This document shows, piece by piece, positions 23,122 to 33,033 of a DNA stretch of 50,078 nt; within the stretch, counting starts at the first letter, position 1, and every line of letters begins with the position of its first letter. The translations under genes and the position numbers were made by a program. The stretch spans positions 1 to 50,078 of the forward strand of contig JAJECN010000039.1 in NCBI GenBank assembly GCA_022821965.1. Direction: 5' to 3'. Source of the DNA: Candidatus Poribacteria bacterium. Lineage in GTDB: Bacteria > Poribacteria > WGA-4E > WGA-3G. The notes under the pieces are model-generated. The model saw nothing but the letters and a program-made list of their open reading frames with translations, was not told where the DNA came from and did not search any database.

Positions 23122-24831
23122 ATGGACGCAATTAAAACAGAAGTTTACAATATCTTAGAAAATGCAATCCACACTGCTATCGCAGCAGAAGAGATCGCTA
23201 TATCCGAAGTGCCAGATATTCCGTTTTCACCAACCAAAACGCCTGAACACGGGGATATCGCCACTCCAATTGCATTAGGACTTGCGAAACATGCCCGGAT
23301 GGCACCCCGCAAAATAGCCGAAATAATCGTCACACACATTGACCTCAATGCCCATCCCAATATCCGCCAAATCGACATCGCTGGTGCAGGCTTCATTAAT
23401 ATTTACCTCTCCGACAATTGGCTTTATGATACGCTCCAGACAATCGTAGCAACGCAGGCAGCTTATGGCACCTGCGACAAAGGTGAAGGGAAGCATCTCC
23501 AGATTGAATTTGTTAGTGCAAACCCTACCGGTCCTCTTAACATCGTCAGTGGGCGCGCCGCAGCGGTCGGTGATACCCTCGTCAATCTCCTGAACGCCAT
23601 CGGTTATAAAGCAATCCGAGAGTACTACGTCAACGATGCTGGTGGACAGGTGGAACGCTTGGGTGAATCAATTGATGTCCGTTATCGGCAGGCGCTCGGT
23701 GAAGAAGGTTTGGAAATTCCGGAGGGCGGTTATCAGGGGGAATATCTGCAAGCGTTCGCCCAAACTATCGCGGATATGGAGGGGGATACCTACCTTCAGC
23801 TTACCACAGATGAACGTATCGCACACTTCCGCGATAAAGGCATTGCGCACATCTTAGCACAACAAAAAACATCTTTAGAACGTTTCGGTGTCAATTTCGA
23901 TGTCTGGTCAAGTGAAAAAGCGATCCGAAACAGTGGAAAGCCAGAAGAAATTATCCAAGTGTTTCGCGAAAACGGATACCTCTACGAAGCAGAAGGCGCA
24001 ACATGGTTTCGGATGACAGATTTTGGTGATGACAAAGATTGCGTTGTTATTAAGAGCAACGGCGAATACACCTATTTTGTGCCGGATGCTGCTTATCACC
24101 GCGATAAGTTTGACAGGGGATTCACAACGGTTATTGATTTGCTTGGACCCGACCATCAGGGGCATATTACACACCTCAAACATTTCGTCAAAGGACTCGG
24201 TTTACCCGATGACTGGCTCGAAATCTTCATCATTCAACAGGTCAATCTCGTCGATGCAGAAGGCAAAAGGTCAGATATGTCGAAACGTAGTGGACAGTTT
24301 CTCACCCTCGATGATCTCATTGACGAACTCGCAGAGACTGTCGGTGAGCAATTCGCAGTGGATGTTGCCCGCTATTTTTTCCTAATGCGTGCCAATAACA
24401 CACATCTCGATTTCAATATGGAATTAGCAGTAACGCACGCCAGTGAGAACCCGGTCTTCTACATTCAATACGCGCACGCACGGTGCTGTAGCATTTTCGA
24501 GCAGGGAGATGAACAAGGAATTGCACCCGAACCTATTGAAGCAGTCTCTCTGAAACGACTCACGGAACCGATGGAACATGAATTAATTAGGAAAGTAGCC
24601 GAATTCCCATCAATTGTGCTCTTGAGCGCGGAGGCACGGGAAGCGCATCGTATTCCACATTATCTACATGAACTGGCAGGACTTTTTCATCCATACTACA
24701 ATCAACACCGGGTACTGGATCCGTCAGACATGGAAAAGACGTACGCACGGCTTATTTTGGTCCGGTGCGTGCAAAGCGTGTTGAAAAACGGACTGACGCT
24801 TTTGGGTATTTCTGCCCCCGCTTCTATGTAA
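23122..24831 (+). CDS. argS: arginyl-tRNA synthetase
   Basis: This 569-residue class I synthetase charges tRNA-Arg. It has an N-terminal Arg-tRNA-synthetase domain (TPEHGDIATPIALGLAK), a Rossmann catalytic core and a C-terminal DALR anticodon-binding domain ending LTLLGISAPASM, typical of ArgRS. The HIGH signature after SANPTGPL reads NIVS at 140-143 instead of HxGH. The KMSKS region is DMSKRSG (385-391), a usual ArgRS form. A perfect promoter precedes it and no other argS is seen in the window. If the altered HIGH motif is normal for the lineage the enzyme is functional, as expected for an essential gene. Confidence 0.93.
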   Translation: MDAIKTEVYNILENAIHTAIAAEEIAISEVPDIPFSPTKTPEHGDIATPIALGLAKHARMAPRKIAEIIVTHIDLNAHPNIRQIDIAGAGFINIYLSDNWLYDTLQTIVATQAAYGTCDKGEGKHLQIEFVSANPTGPLNIVSGRAAAVGDTLVNLLNAIGYKAIREYYVNDAGGQVERLGESIDVRYRQALGEEGLEIPEGGYQGEYLQAFAQTIADMEGDTYLQLTTDERIAHFRDKGIAHILAQQKTSLERFGVNFDVWSSEKAIRNSGKPEEIIQVFRENGYLYEAEGATWFRMTDFGDDKDCVVIKSNGEYTYFVPDAAYHRDKFDRGFTTVIDLLGPDHQGHITHLKHFVKGLGLPDDWLEIFIIQQVNLVDAEGKRSDMSKRSGQFLTLDDLIDELAETVGEQFAVDVARYFFLMRANNTHLDFNMELAVTHASENPVFYIQYAHARCCSIFEQGDEQGIAPEPIEAVSLKRLTEPMEHELIRKVAEFPSIVLLSAEAREAHRIPHYLHELAGLFHPYYNQHRVLDPSDMEKTYARLILVRCVQSVLKNGLTLLGISAPASM

Positions 24832-24861
24832 CTGACAACTGATAACCGATAACTGATAACC
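24831..24861. repeat. GATAAC short tandem repeat
   Basis: ACTGACAACTGATAACCGAT is followed by AACTGATAACC: tandem variants of an 8-9-base unit filling the gap between argS and the next gene. Related sequence occurs at 7351-7369 and, as CTGACAACT, twice within 27100-27143. Confidence 0.5.
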
Positions 24862-24875
24862 ATTACAGGAAAAAT

Positions 24876-26222
24876 ATGACAAGAGATTATAGACAAGTTG
24901 ATAAAGCGCACGTGTGGCACCCGTTGTTTCAACATCAACGCCTTGAGGAGACAGCGTTAGTTGTCTTTGAATCGGCACACGGGACAACGCTTGTAGATGC
25001 AGAAGGCAACGAATACTTAGATGCTTACTCCGCACTCTGGAACGTCAATGTCGGCTATGGACGACAGGAGATTGCGGATGCAGTCTATGCGCAGATACAA
25101 AAACTGTCTTACTATCCACATTCGCAGATTAACGTCCCCGCCACTGTATTAGCGGAGCAGCTGGCTGCGTGCCTTCCGGGTGATTTGAACCACGTCTATT
25201 TTTCTAACAGCGGCTCGGAGGCGAATGAAACAGCAATTAAAATGGCGAGGCAGTACGGCAGGCAAACCTATCCGGGTGAGAATCGCTACAAGATTATCAG
25301 TCGGTACCGTGGGTATCACGGATTTACGTATGGCGCGCTGTCGGCAACGGGACAAGCACGTAGACGGAAAGCGTTTGAGCCACTTGTTCCCGGCTTTCTA
25401 CATGCGCATCCGCCCTACTGCCATCGATGCCCTATTGGATTAGAGTATCCATCCTGCGGCACTGAATGCGCCGATGAAATTGAGCGGATGATTCAATGGG
25501 AAGGTCCAGAAACGGTAATTGGTGTCATCGCGGAACCCATCATCGGTGGTGGTGGTGTGATCGTGCCACCAGACGAGTATTTCCCGAAACTGCGGCAAAT
25601 CTGTGACGACTATGGGTTGCTACTCATCCTTGACGAGGTAATCACAGGTTTTGGACGCACCGGCAAGATGTTTGCTTGTGAACATTGGGAGGTGCAGCCT
25701 GACATCATCACGCTGGCAAAGGGGTTGACAAGCGGTTATCTACCGCTCGGTGCGTGTGTCGCTTCAACCGAAGTCTTCAACGCATTCCTCGGGGAAACCG
25801 ATGAAAATAAAGAATTTGCCCAAGTCTGCACTTATGGTGGACACCCGGTGGCATGTGCTGCAGGCGTTGCTAACCTCAAAATTCTGCAAGAGGAACGCCT
25901 CTGGGAAAACGCCGAAAAGGTAGGGACTTATCTGCGCTCGAAATTAGAAACGTTGCGTGATTTATCTATTGTTGGTGATGTACGCGGTAAAGGATTAATG
26001 CTCGCGGTGGAATTCGTCCAAGCCGATGGGACGCATCTGGAAACAGCGACAACCAACCGAATTGTGGGGCAATTGCGAGAAAAGGGAATCATTGTTGGGA
26101 AGATTGGACACGCTGTTGACGAACCGGAGAACATTATTTACATTGCTCCGCCTTTAATTCTGACAGAAGCGGAGGCGGATAGGATCTATGAGACGCTACG
26201 CCAAGTACTTGTCCAACAGTAA
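24876..26222 (+). CDS. class III pyridoxal-phosphate aminotransferase
   Basis: This 448-residue fold-type I aminotransferase, likely of the omega-amino acid:pyruvate group, carries the PLP lysine at K282 ([13 protein letters not shown]) and the cofactor-ring Asp at D253 ([13 protein letters not shown]). [16 protein letters not shown] binds phosphate. A Cys-rich insert ([18 protein letters not shown]) is common in several class III subfamilies. Substrate candidates include beta-alanine, putrescine, taurine and similar amines; the sequence does not decide. AGGA lies six bases before the ATG. Its end overlaps the convergent MTA phosphorylase gene by 27 bases. Confidence 0.87.
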   Translation: MTRDYRQVDKAHVWHPLFQHQRLEETALVVFESAHGTTLVDAEGNEYLDAYSALWNVNVGYGRQEIADAVYAQIQKLSYYPHSQINVPATVLAEQLAACLPGDLNHVYFSNSGSEANETAIKMARQYGRQTYPGENRYKIISRYRGYHGFTYGALSATGQARRRKAFEPLVPGFLHAHPPYCHRCPIGLEYPSCGTECADEIERMIQWEGPETVIGVIAEPIIGGGGVIVPPDEYFPKLRQICDDYGLLLILDEVITGFGRTGKMFACEHWEVQPDIITLAKGLTSGYLPLGACVASTEVFNAFLGETDENKEFAQVCTYGGHPVACAAGVANLKILQEERLWENAEKVGTYLRSKLETLRDLSIVGDVRGKGLMLAVEFVQADGTHLETATTNRIVGQLREKGIIVGKIGHAVDEPENIIYIAPPLILTEAEADRIYETLRQVLVQQ

Positions 26223-27053
26223 CTTTAACTCGTGGCGTTTAGCGACCGATATCTTGTCGGGATGCGTCGCGATCGCGTATTGAAGGGCGGTTGAACACGC
26301 ACAGGTTCGTTCACCTTCAGGGATCTGAGCGACGGCAGCTCGGACCGTTTTTTTAGAAATTTCAACATTGAAACGGACGTTATCAAGGATCATCTCGGTT
26401 GTCACGTTATCGTGTTCAGGGTGCCAACAGTCGTAATCAGTGCAACATGCGAGAACGGCGTAACAGATTTCAGCCTCACGGGCGAGTTTGGCTTCCGGTG
26501 CGGCAGTCATCCCGATAATGTCAAATCCGAAGTGCCGGTAGAGTTCGGACTCCGCCTGTGTAGAAAATGCTGGTCCTTCCATACAGATGTAGGTGCCCCC
26601 GTTATGGACGACGGCCCCGGCTTCTGTAGCCGCTTTAGATAGAATGGTGCTGAGTTCGGGGGAGAAAGGATGTGCGAGACTGACGTGGGCGGTGATACCG
26701 TCGCCGAAAAAGGTAGATTTCCGGTCCTTGGTGTGGTCGTAGAGTTGATCCGGTACAACAAAATGGCGAGGTTCGATATCTTGGCGCAGGCTGCCTACGG
26801 CGCTAACGGAGATAAGCCATTCAACACCTAACGATTTTAAAGCATAGATATTGGCACGGACATTAATATCAGAAGGAAGTAATCGGTGACCAACACCGTG
26901 TCGGGGTAGGAAAACCACGGGCTTTCCATCAAGGTTGCCCAGGATAAGGGCATCGCTCGGTTTGCCGAATGGGGTTTCGACCTCGATTTCTTCGATATCT
27001 GTTAAACCTTCCATCTGATAAAAACCGCTGCCGCCAATAATTCCGATACGCAT
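26196..27053 (-). CDS. mtnP: S-methyl-5'-thioadenosine phosphorylase
   Basis: This 285-residue enzyme splits methylthioadenosine with phosphate in the methionine salvage pathway. The family start MRIGIIGGSGFYQMEG is clear, with FLPRHGVGHRLLPSDINVRA (phosphate and base pocket), ISVSAVGSL, TYICMEGPAFSTQAES and IGMTAAPEAKLAREAEICYA. The length is normal for MTAP. AAAGGAC precedes the ATG. No other methionine-salvage gene is adjacent. A purine nucleoside phosphorylase specificity is less likely, because the NMT/GMTAxPEAKLARE pattern and the length favour MTAP. Confidence 0.92.
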   Translation of the reverse strand: MRIGIIGGSGFYQMEGLTDIEEIEVETPFGKPSDALILGNLDGKPVVFLPRHGVGHRLLPSDINVRANIYALKSLGVEWLISVSAVGSLRQDIEPRHFVVPDQLYDHTKDRKSTFFGDGITAHVSLAHPFSPELSTILSKAATEAGAVVHNGGTYICMEGPAFSTQAESELYRHFGFDIIGMTAAPEAKLAREAEICYAVLACCTDYDCWHPEHDNVTTEMILDNVRFNVEISKKTVRAAVAQIPEGERTCACSTALQYAIATHPDKISVAKRHELKLLLDKYLA

Positions 27054-27145
27054 TTTTTGTCCTTTCGTAAAGCGTGAATAGACGGATGTCTATTCTTCTA
27101 ATAACTGACAACTCTCACTGCGAGGCAAACTGACAACTATTCAAT

Positions 27146-27967
27146 ATGGCATTATTACACTGTGGTAATTTAACACTTGAGGGAAAATCCAGTTCCGCTG
27201 TCGCTACTTACGTTCGAGTAAAAGAGTTAGACCTTGTTTTCGATTTAGGCAGATGTCCGATGAATTTTATCGGCATCGGCAACGTTTTTATTTCCCACTT
27301 CCACTTGGATCACTATTTTGGGTTGCCCATCTATATCAGTCAACGGTGGCTTTCGGGAATACCACCGGGGAATATTTACGTCCCATGGAGTGGCTCTAAA
27401 CAATTGATGCACATTCTCGATAGAATCTCGGCGTTGGACACGGGTAGAAGTTGGGCGTATCAAATCACGCCTGTTCGGGCAGGCGATGCGATTCCGTTTC
27501 GGCAAAATTTAGTCGCGCACATTTTGCCCGGCAACCACAGTGTACCTGCAGTCTCTTATCTGATTTGTGAGGTTCGTAAGAAACTCAAACCAGAATTCCA
27601 ACACTTGTTGGGACGCGACATCGCGGAACTGAGACAGTCAGGGGTAGAAGTAACAACAGAAGTGCAGTTGCCCTTAATCGCCTATTTAGGAGATACGCGG
27701 AATATCCCGATTGATGCGCATCCGTTACTCAAACAGTGCAAAGTCCTCATTTGTGAATGCACGTTTATTCTACCGGAGCATCGGATACGTGCGAAAAAGA
27801 CAATGCATATACACCTTGAGATGTTACCTGCTATGTTAGCCGATATTGAGAGTGAACATATTGTCCTAACGCACTTCTCGCGCCGCTACACGCCGGAGCT
27901 CATCCGGCAAAAGGTTTTCAACTACTTACCACCGGAGGAACGTTCCCGCGTTCATCTGTTTATCTAA
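27146..27967 (+). CDS. RNase Z-like metallo-beta-lactamase fold hydrolase
   Basis: This 273-residue MBL-fold protein has HFHLDH (H51, H53, D55, H56) as the zinc site, with further ligands likely in PGNHSVPAVSYLI, LGDTRN and LTHFSRRY. The domain order resembles tRNA 3'-processing RNase Z and its relatives, but the long flexible exosite arm is not evident. It could be a tRNase Z or another MBL phosphodiesterase. There is no clear ribosome binding site before the ATG; the leader is made of CTGACAACT repeats. Confidence 0.75.
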   Translation: MALLHCGNLTLEGKSSSAVATYVRVKELDLVFDLGRCPMNFIGIGNVFISHFHLDHYFGLPIYISQRWLSGIPPGNIYVPWSGSKQLMHILDRISALDTGRSWAYQITPVRAGDAIPFRQNLVAHILPGNHSVPAVSYLICEVRKKLKPEFQHLLGRDIAELRQSGVEVTTEVQLPLIAYLGDTRNIPIDAHPLLKQCKVLICECTFILPEHRIRAKKTMHIHLEMLPAMLADIESEHIVLTHFSRRYTPELIRQKVFNYLPPEERSRVHLFI

Positions 27968-28113
27968 GTGCTCTGCAACGAAGCAAAACACCTGTCCGGC
28001 ACAGCAATTGGACGGTGCTCTGATTTCAAACAGGGCAGTAAACATAATAAGCCTCTTATCTGTGGGGGACAGGCTTCAAACAAGCCCTTGAAAATGTGAT
28101 GCTGAGTTGTGTT

Positions 28114-28189
28114 TGTAGGGGCGAGTTTCCACGGCGTTCATCTTCGTGTGTCCACGAACGATAACGAAACTCGGGATCCTCGCCCTACA
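28114..28189. repeat. inverted-repeat element (TGTAGGGGCGAG ... CTCGCCCTACA)
   Basis: The ends of this 76-base stretch pair as inverted repeats with one extra G. An inner pair, CGTTC near 28136-28140 and GAACG near 28156-28160, also occurs. It sits in the 299-base gap 27968-28266, which otherwise has only a weak stem (AAGCCT 28049-28054 with AGGCTT 28071-28076) and no gene. Confidence 0.45.
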
Positions 28190-28266
28190 AAATACGACTC
28201 ACATTTTTTTGCTAAAGCAGCATAGGGAAACCGAAGTATGGGAAGGTGGTTGCCCTAAAATTGGAA

Positions 28267-29667
28267 TTAACTACCCATCCCGGGATGAGAGCTGGCATCC
28301 TGGTCGGATGTTCCCGCTTCTTGCTCCTCGTAGAACTTGTATCCATCTTCGTCTTGGTCAAGTTCATACTGGCGTACAATCTGCTCCGCTTCACGAAGGT
28401 AGGGTACATCTCCCTTCGTAATGCTCATGTAGGCTTTGAAGCCTTCATAAGCGGCTCCGAATTCACGGATGGAACGGTAGCAAACCGCTTGTTGATAAAC
28501 AGCTTCGTTCCGCCATGTAGACTCTGGCGCGAGTTCAAACAGATTGTCATACGCCTCAATTGCCCGTTCGTACTGACCATTTTGCTGATAGAGCGTCCCG
28601 GTACGATAGAGTGCGTCTGCCGCAGCGAATTTCTTATGCGACAGGTCTCTCGCCAATGTCTTGTATGCATTAATAGCACGGGGGTAGTTGCGAAGTTTTT
28701 CCCAGTTACCCGCAATTTGTTGGAAATTCTGAACGACCTGATCGCCGTATCCCATCACCCACATATCAGCAGGGGTAATTTTCCGTCCGGTCTTTTGGTA
28801 TTCAACCGCTTTCTTATTGCGATACTTATTAATTTCATCCTTCAGTTCGTTAATTTCTTGGAGAATATCCGCCGTCTGCTTAAGGAGCGTCCCTGCTTGG
28901 GATGCTTCGTAAGAATCATCGAACTTCTCAGTGACAGCAACATAGGCTGGCCATCCACCAAGATAATCATATAGCGTGTAAAAATAGACGTTACCGATCT
29001 GGAACTGCGCCTGTGATGCCTTAGAATGCTCAGGAAATTCCTCTACCATTCGTTCGTAAGTGCGGATGGCTTCGGTATAATTCTCTAAACTTTCATAAGC
29101 GCGCGCGACCTCGTAGAGTGCCTCTGCAGCAATATTAAAGGTCTCGTCTGTCGGTGAGCTATCGTAAATCGCTTTATAGTTTTGGTATTCAGCCCGCTTT
29201 GCCTTAATGATTTCACGGTTCTTCCGAATATTCGCCGTTCCGCTTTTTGCTTCGTTTGCGTAATATCCAGTGGGATCCAACGCGACAATAGCTTGATAAT
29301 GCTCAGTTGCCTTATCCCAATCGTAGCGACGCTTGTAGATTTTAGCGATTTGGAAATGTGCACGCTGTGCCCATTTTCCTTTTGTGTCGCGTTCGATGAC
29401 CTCTAAATAGAGTGACATCGCTCTGTCATAAAGTTCTTGCTGCCTTTGGCGATTCTTCTCCATCTTTTCTGGGTCATCGTCGCGCACTTCAACTGTTTCT
29501 GCTTGGTCAAATGCGGTGTCAGCGTTCTGCAGTTTAGCACCGAGAGGAATGATACTAATACCGCCTCCCCCGCAACCGAGAATCGTCACTGCGAGAAACG
29601 CGAAGGCAAGAATGAGAAGATGGGCTCGATCTATTCGGAGACCGAAGCCGTGTGTAAAACGGTTCAT
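28267..29667 (-). CDS. TPR-repeat lipoprotein (BamD/YbgF-like)
   Basis: This 466-residue protein has a signal sequence (AHLLILAFAFLAVTILGC) whose lipobox ends at C32, so it is a membrane-anchored lipoprotein. The rest is a run of tetratricopeptide repeats: QELYDRAMSLYLEVIERD, AHFQIAKIYKRRYDWDKATE, ALYEVARAYESLENYTEAIR, ALYRTGTLYQQNGQYERAIE and AVYQQAVCYRSIREFGAAYE. Tetratricopeptide lipoproteins often act in envelope assembly; the exact role is not readable. GGAGG precedes the ATG and a near-perfect sigma-70 promoter lies about 90 bases upstream. Confidence 0.82.
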   Translation of the reverse strand: MNRFTHGFGLRIDRAHLLILAFAFLAVTILGCGGGGISIIPLGAKLQNADTAFDQAETVEVRDDDPEKMEKNRQRQQELYDRAMSLYLEVIERDTKGKWAQRAHFQIAKIYKRRYDWDKATEHYQAIVALDPTGYYANEAKSGTANIRKNREIIKAKRAEYQNYKAIYDSSPTDETFNIAAEALYEVARAYESLENYTEAIRTYERMVEEFPEHSKASQAQFQIGNVYFYTLYDYLGGWPAYVAVTEKFDDSYEASQAGTLLKQTADILQEINELKDEINKYRNKKAVEYQKTGRKITPADMWVMGYGDQVVQNFQQIAGNWEKLRNYPRAINAYKTLARDLSHKKFAAADALYRTGTLYQQNGQYERAIEAYDNLFELAPESTWRNEAVYQQAVCYRSIREFGAAYEGFKAYMSITKGDVPYLREAEQIVRQYELDQDEDGYKFYEEQEAGTSDQDASSHPGMGS

Positions 29668-29757
29668 TGTGAGTCCTCCTTAGGAAAATAGAAATCTGCC
29701 GGTATATTTTCAGCCAAAAAGGGCTTAACTAACCGGCTTCCGTTCGTCGTTCTGAAG

Positions 29758-29785
29758 ATTATAACAAATTTGCAAAAAATGTCAA
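29758..29785 (-). promoter_or_regulatory. consensus sigma-70 promoter for the TPR lipoprotein gene
   Basis: Minus strand TTGACA (29785-29780), a 16-base spacer and TATAAT (29763-29758); both hexamers are perfect. Confidence 0.7.
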
Positions 29786-29905
29786 TACTTTTTTAAATTT
29801 TTTGATCAATTGGTTTTCGGCAAGATTCGTGGTAAAGTGGAATGCTCCGCATATAGCTATTCGGAAGCCACTTCTATTAGCACAACAAGAGCAAATAGGA
29901 AACGC

Positions 29906-29933
29906 TTGACAAACATCTGCAAATATGTAAAAA
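29906..29933 (+). promoter_or_regulatory. sigma-70-like promoter for the dehydrogenase gene
   Basis: TTGACA (29906-29911), a 16-base spacer with TG just before the -10, then TAAAAA (29928-29933). Confidence 0.5.
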
Positions 29934-30031
29934 TGGAACTTACGTAAAGCGGTTGGCATCCCAATCGCTGGATAACTCGTTTAGTAATATAGATGTGTAG
30001 CGTGAAGGTTCGTAATAGCAAGGAGACAAAC

Positions 30032-30934
30032 ATGGCGAATTCTGATTACAAAATTGGCGTTGTAGGCGTAGGGAGAATGGGGGCGAATATCGCTCGGCAT
30101 CTCAATGACGAAGGATTTGATGTGACCGTTGTATACGATGTCGCAAGCGAACGCGCACAAGAACTCGCAACAGAAATTGGGGCAGCAGCAGCGGGAGAAC
30201 TTGCGAAGGTCACGGCACTCGCAGACTACATCATTACCGTTGTCACGGATGACGCGGCGATGCGGACAATTTTCTCAGATGATGCGGACGACAGCCTACT
30301 TAAAGGAGCGTCCGGCAAAGTTTTTATTAATTGCGCAACAATCAGCCCACAGGTCCACGTGGACATCGAACAACTCGCCGCAAAGCACGGGGCAGACAGT
30401 CTCGAAGGGTGTATGGCGAGCAGCATCACACAAGCGCGGGAAGGCACACTCTACCTCATGTGTGGCGGTAAAAAGGAAACATTCGACAAATCACGCGCAA
30501 TTCTGGATTCAATGAGCGTTTCCCTTCGTTACATCGGTGAATCCGGTCAGGCAGCACAGGTAAAAGCACTCGTCAACATGGTGATGAACATCAATACAGC
30601 AGGACTCGCCGAAGGGTTAGGTTTGGGTGCCGCACTCGGATTGGATCTGGCGATGCTACAGGAGGTTTTCGCACAAACAGGCGCGAACTCCCGCGTCTTG
30701 GAAACCGATGGTGAAGATATGGAAGCACGCGATCATGAATGCTATTTCTCAGCTGCTCATGCCTCGAAAGATTCGGGCATCGCGCTCGATTTGGCAGATG
30801 ATGCTGGTATTTCTCTTCCACTCGCGCAGGCAACAAAGGCGCAGTATGATCGGATGATTGAACTCGGATTGGGTGATCTGGATAAGTCTGGTGTTGCTGA
30901 ACTCACCTTCCCCGGACGAGGAGAAAATAGCTAA
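30032..30934 (+). CDS. 3-hydroxyisobutyrate dehydrogenase family NAD(P) oxidoreductase
   Basis: This 300-residue beta-hydroxyacid dehydrogenase has the Rossmann motif VGVGRMGANIARHLNDEGFD near the N-terminus, a substrate-binding stretch before SSITQAREGTLYLMCGG, and the catalytic lysine segment QVKALVNMVMNINTAGLAEG. The frame extends to 29993, but ATG 30032 is chosen because AAGGAG stands seven bases before it. It is the first gene of a plus-strand run; the next start is three bases after its stop. The substrate (3-hydroxyisobutyrate, tartronate semialdehyde or another small acid) is undetermined. Confidence 0.85.
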   Translation: MANSDYKIGVVGVGRMGANIARHLNDEGFDVTVVYDVASERAQELATEIGAAAAGELAKVTALADYIITVVTDDAAMRTIFSDDADDSLLKGASGKVFINCATISPQVHVDIEQLAAKHGADSLEGCMASSITQAREGTLYLMCGGKKETFDKSRAILDSMSVSLRYIGESGQAAQVKALVNMVMNINTAGLAEGLGLGAALGLDLAMLQEVFAQTGANSRVLETDGEDMEARDHECYFSAAHASKDSGIALDLADDAGISLPLAQATKAQYDRMIELGLGDLDKSGVAELTFPGRGENS

Positions 30935-30937
30935 ACT

Positions 30938-31663
30938 ATGCTCAAAGGCGTAATCCTCGCGGGCGGACTCGGCACCCGTTTGCATCCACTCACTAAAATT
31001 ACGAGTAAACACCTTCTCCCTGTTGGTAATGAACCGATGATTTTTCACAGTGTCAAGCAACTCACAACAGCAGGTGTTACGGATATTCTTATCGTGACCA
31101 ACCCGCAATATGTTGGAGACTTTGTGAACGTATTAGGGAGTGGCAAAGACTTCGGATGCGAATTTACTTATCGGGTGCAAGAGGAGGCGAAAGGGATCGC
31201 ACACGCGCTGGCGTTGGCGGAAGGGTTTGCCACCCGTGACAAAATTGTTGTTTTGCTCGGCGATAATATTTTTGAAGCCCCCATCCACCAAGCGGTTTCC
31301 GATTTCCACGCGCAACAAACTGGCGCACGCGTGATGCTTAAACAAGTAGATGATCCGGAGCGTTATGGTGTCGCGACTTTGGACGGAAATCATATTGTCG
31401 CGATTGAGGAAAAACCGATGCACCCGAAGAGTGATTACGCGGTGGTAGGTGTCTATTTCTACGACGCGTCCGTGTTTGACATCATCCGCACTATTGAACC
31501 TTCAGCCCGCGGGGAATATGAGATAACGGCTGTCAATAACGCCTATATTCGTCGTGCTGAACTTGAATACAGTTTTGTGCAAGGCAAGTGGATTGATGCT
31601 GGCACGTTCGATTCACTCACCGAAGCACATCAGATTCTGTTGAACGCCGCGGATTGGCAATAA
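30938..31663 (+). CDS. sugar-phosphate nucleotidyltransferase (RmlA-like)
   Basis: This 241-residue nucleotidyltransferase starts GVILAGGLGTRLHPLTKITS followed by KHLLPVGNEPMI, the signature of glucose-1-phosphate thymidylyltransferases. The metal-binding VLLGDNIFEAPI and EEKPMHPKSDYAVVGVYFYD are also typical. It probably makes dTDP-glucose or a similar activated sugar for surface polysaccharides. It is shorter than many RmlA proteins (around 290), matching the short archaeal-like form. It follows the dehydrogenase gene with a three-base gap, and a glycosyltransferase follows downstream. UDP rather than dTDP specificity is possible. Confidence 0.85.
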   Translation: MLKGVILAGGLGTRLHPLTKITSKHLLPVGNEPMIFHSVKQLTTAGVTDILIVTNPQYVGDFVNVLGSGKDFGCEFTYRVQEEAKGIAHALALAEGFATRDKIVVLLGDNIFEAPIHQAVSDFHAQQTGARVMLKQVDDPERYGVATLDGNHIVAIEEKPMHPKSDYAVVGVYFYDASVFDIIRTIEPSARGEYEITAVNNAYIRRAELEYSFVQGKWIDAGTFDSLTEAHQILLNAADWQ

Positions 31664-31785
31664 GGCAATCTACGTTCGGTTGCGTAGAACAAAATTAGCT
31701 GGAGACCGTAAGTCCGACCAACGGGCGAACTGGATATATGGAGAGGGCAGCCCTCCTCTACGAACTGCTAAGGAACATTAAGAAA

Positions 31786-33033
31786 ATGGAGGAAAAACCG
31801 ACGCTATCTATCGTAGTCCCGGTTTACAACGAAGAGGAGAATGTTCGTCCGCTGTTTGAAAAGATTCAAGCAGTATGTGAGGCAATTGGTGAGACTTATG
31901 AGGTGTTGTTCGTAGACGACGGAAGCCACGATAAAACGTTCGCTGTGCTCTCGGAATTAAGCAAACAGGAACCGCAGTTGATAGTCGTCCGATTCCAAAA
32001 GAACGCCGGACAAACAGCGGCAATGGCGGCGGGATTTGAATTCGCGCGGGGACAACGGATTATCAGCATGGACGGCGATTTACAAAACGATCCGACGGAC
32101 ATTCCGAAGCTGCTTCACAAGTTGGATGAAGGCTACGATCTGGTGTGCGGATGGCGGAAAGATCGACAGGATAAATTCTTGACGCGGCGTGTCCCGTCTA
32201 TCGTTGCGAATTGGATAATCGGCAAGGTGACGGGTGTCCCTATCCATGACAATGGTTGTTCACTTAAGGCATACCGCGCATCAGTTATCAAGCAGGTATC
32301 GCTCTATGGAGAGATGCACCGATTTATTCCGGCGATGTCCACGGTCGTAGGGGCGCGGATCGCTGAAATTGTCGTCACACATCACCCACGGCGTTTCGGA
32401 AAAAGTAAGTACGGACTCGGCAGAGTCTGGCGTGTGATGTTAGACATTATAGCATTCAAATTCATTATTTTTGTCTTCGCACAGCGTCCTACATCGCAAA
32501 AAATTTCGCTGTGGGAACGGTTGTCAAAAATCCTTTTCAGACCTGAGCAGAGAGCGTTTCGCACCGCCGCATTCCTGAGCCTCCCTTTCTTTATTTTAGG
32601 GCGTGTTCTGTTCGGAAATGCGAATATTGCAGCACTGAGTTGTCTCAGTTTAGCAATAGTTCTGCTAATCCTTGGGTGGATAACAGAGGATAAAATTCGA
32701 CGAGCGAAACAGGAAACACCAGCATTAGGAGCACTCGCACGTTTCTTTGCTTTTCGGTGCAAGCGGAGACCTATACGGATTTTTGGACCCGTTGGAGCGG
32801 TGTTGTTTATACTCGGTGGAATTCTCCCAATCGCACCCATCAGCACGCTTTTGTCCCAGGTGTGGAATGTTGATGTCCTGAACCTGAGTGCTATTTTCAT
32901 CACGAGCGGAATTCTGATGTTCTGCTTTGGTCTGTTTGGGGAACTCATCACATTTGCGAATGCGAAACGGGTAAAGGACTACGTGATTGAAACATTTTTG
33001 AATACTGATAACGAAGGAACATGTAGTGAATAA
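31786..33033 (+). CDS. family 2 glycosyltransferase with membrane C-terminus
   Basis: This 415-residue protein has a GT-A domain like dolichyl/undecaprenyl phosphate mannosyl- or glucosyltransferases: LSIVVPVYNEEENVRPLFEK, VDDGSHDKT, MDGDLQNDP (metal-binding DxD-type region) and HDNGCSLKAYRASVI. After about residue 240 there are four or so membrane spans, the last near FITSGILMFCFGLFGELITF. It probably loads a lipid carrier with a sugar. The frame opens at 31738, but the domain starts at the ATG 31786, preceded by AAGGAACATTAAGAAA. It overlaps the next gene by eight bases. Confidence 0.85.
   Translation: MEEKPTLSIVVPVYNEEENVRPLFEKIQAVCEAIGETYEVLFVDDGSHDKTFAVLSELSKQEPQLIVVRFQKNAGQTAAMAAGFEFARGQRIISMDGDLQNDPTDIPKLLHKLDEGYDLVCGWRKDRQDKFLTRRVPSIVANWIIGKVTGVPIHDNGCSLKAYRASVIKQVSLYGEMHRFIPAMSTVVGARIAEIVVTHHPRRFGKSKYGLGRVWRVMLDIIAFKFIIFVFAQRPTSQKISLWERLSKILFRPEQRAFRTAAFLSLPFFILGRVLFGNANIAALSCLSLAIVLLILGWITEDKIRRAKQETPALGALARFFAFRCKRRPIRIFGPVGAVLFILGGILPIAPISTLLSQVWNVDVLNLSAIFITSGILMFCFGLFGELITFANAKRVKDYVIETFLNTDNEGTCSE

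Larger units (their letters stand above)
29668..30031. other. 364-base divergent intergenic region
   Basis: It holds the leftward promoter at 29758-29785, the rightward promoter at 29906-29933, and the Shine-Dalgarno sites of both flanking genes. The part between the promoters (29786-29905) is AT-rich. No further gene or strong hairpin was seen. Confidence 0.6.
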
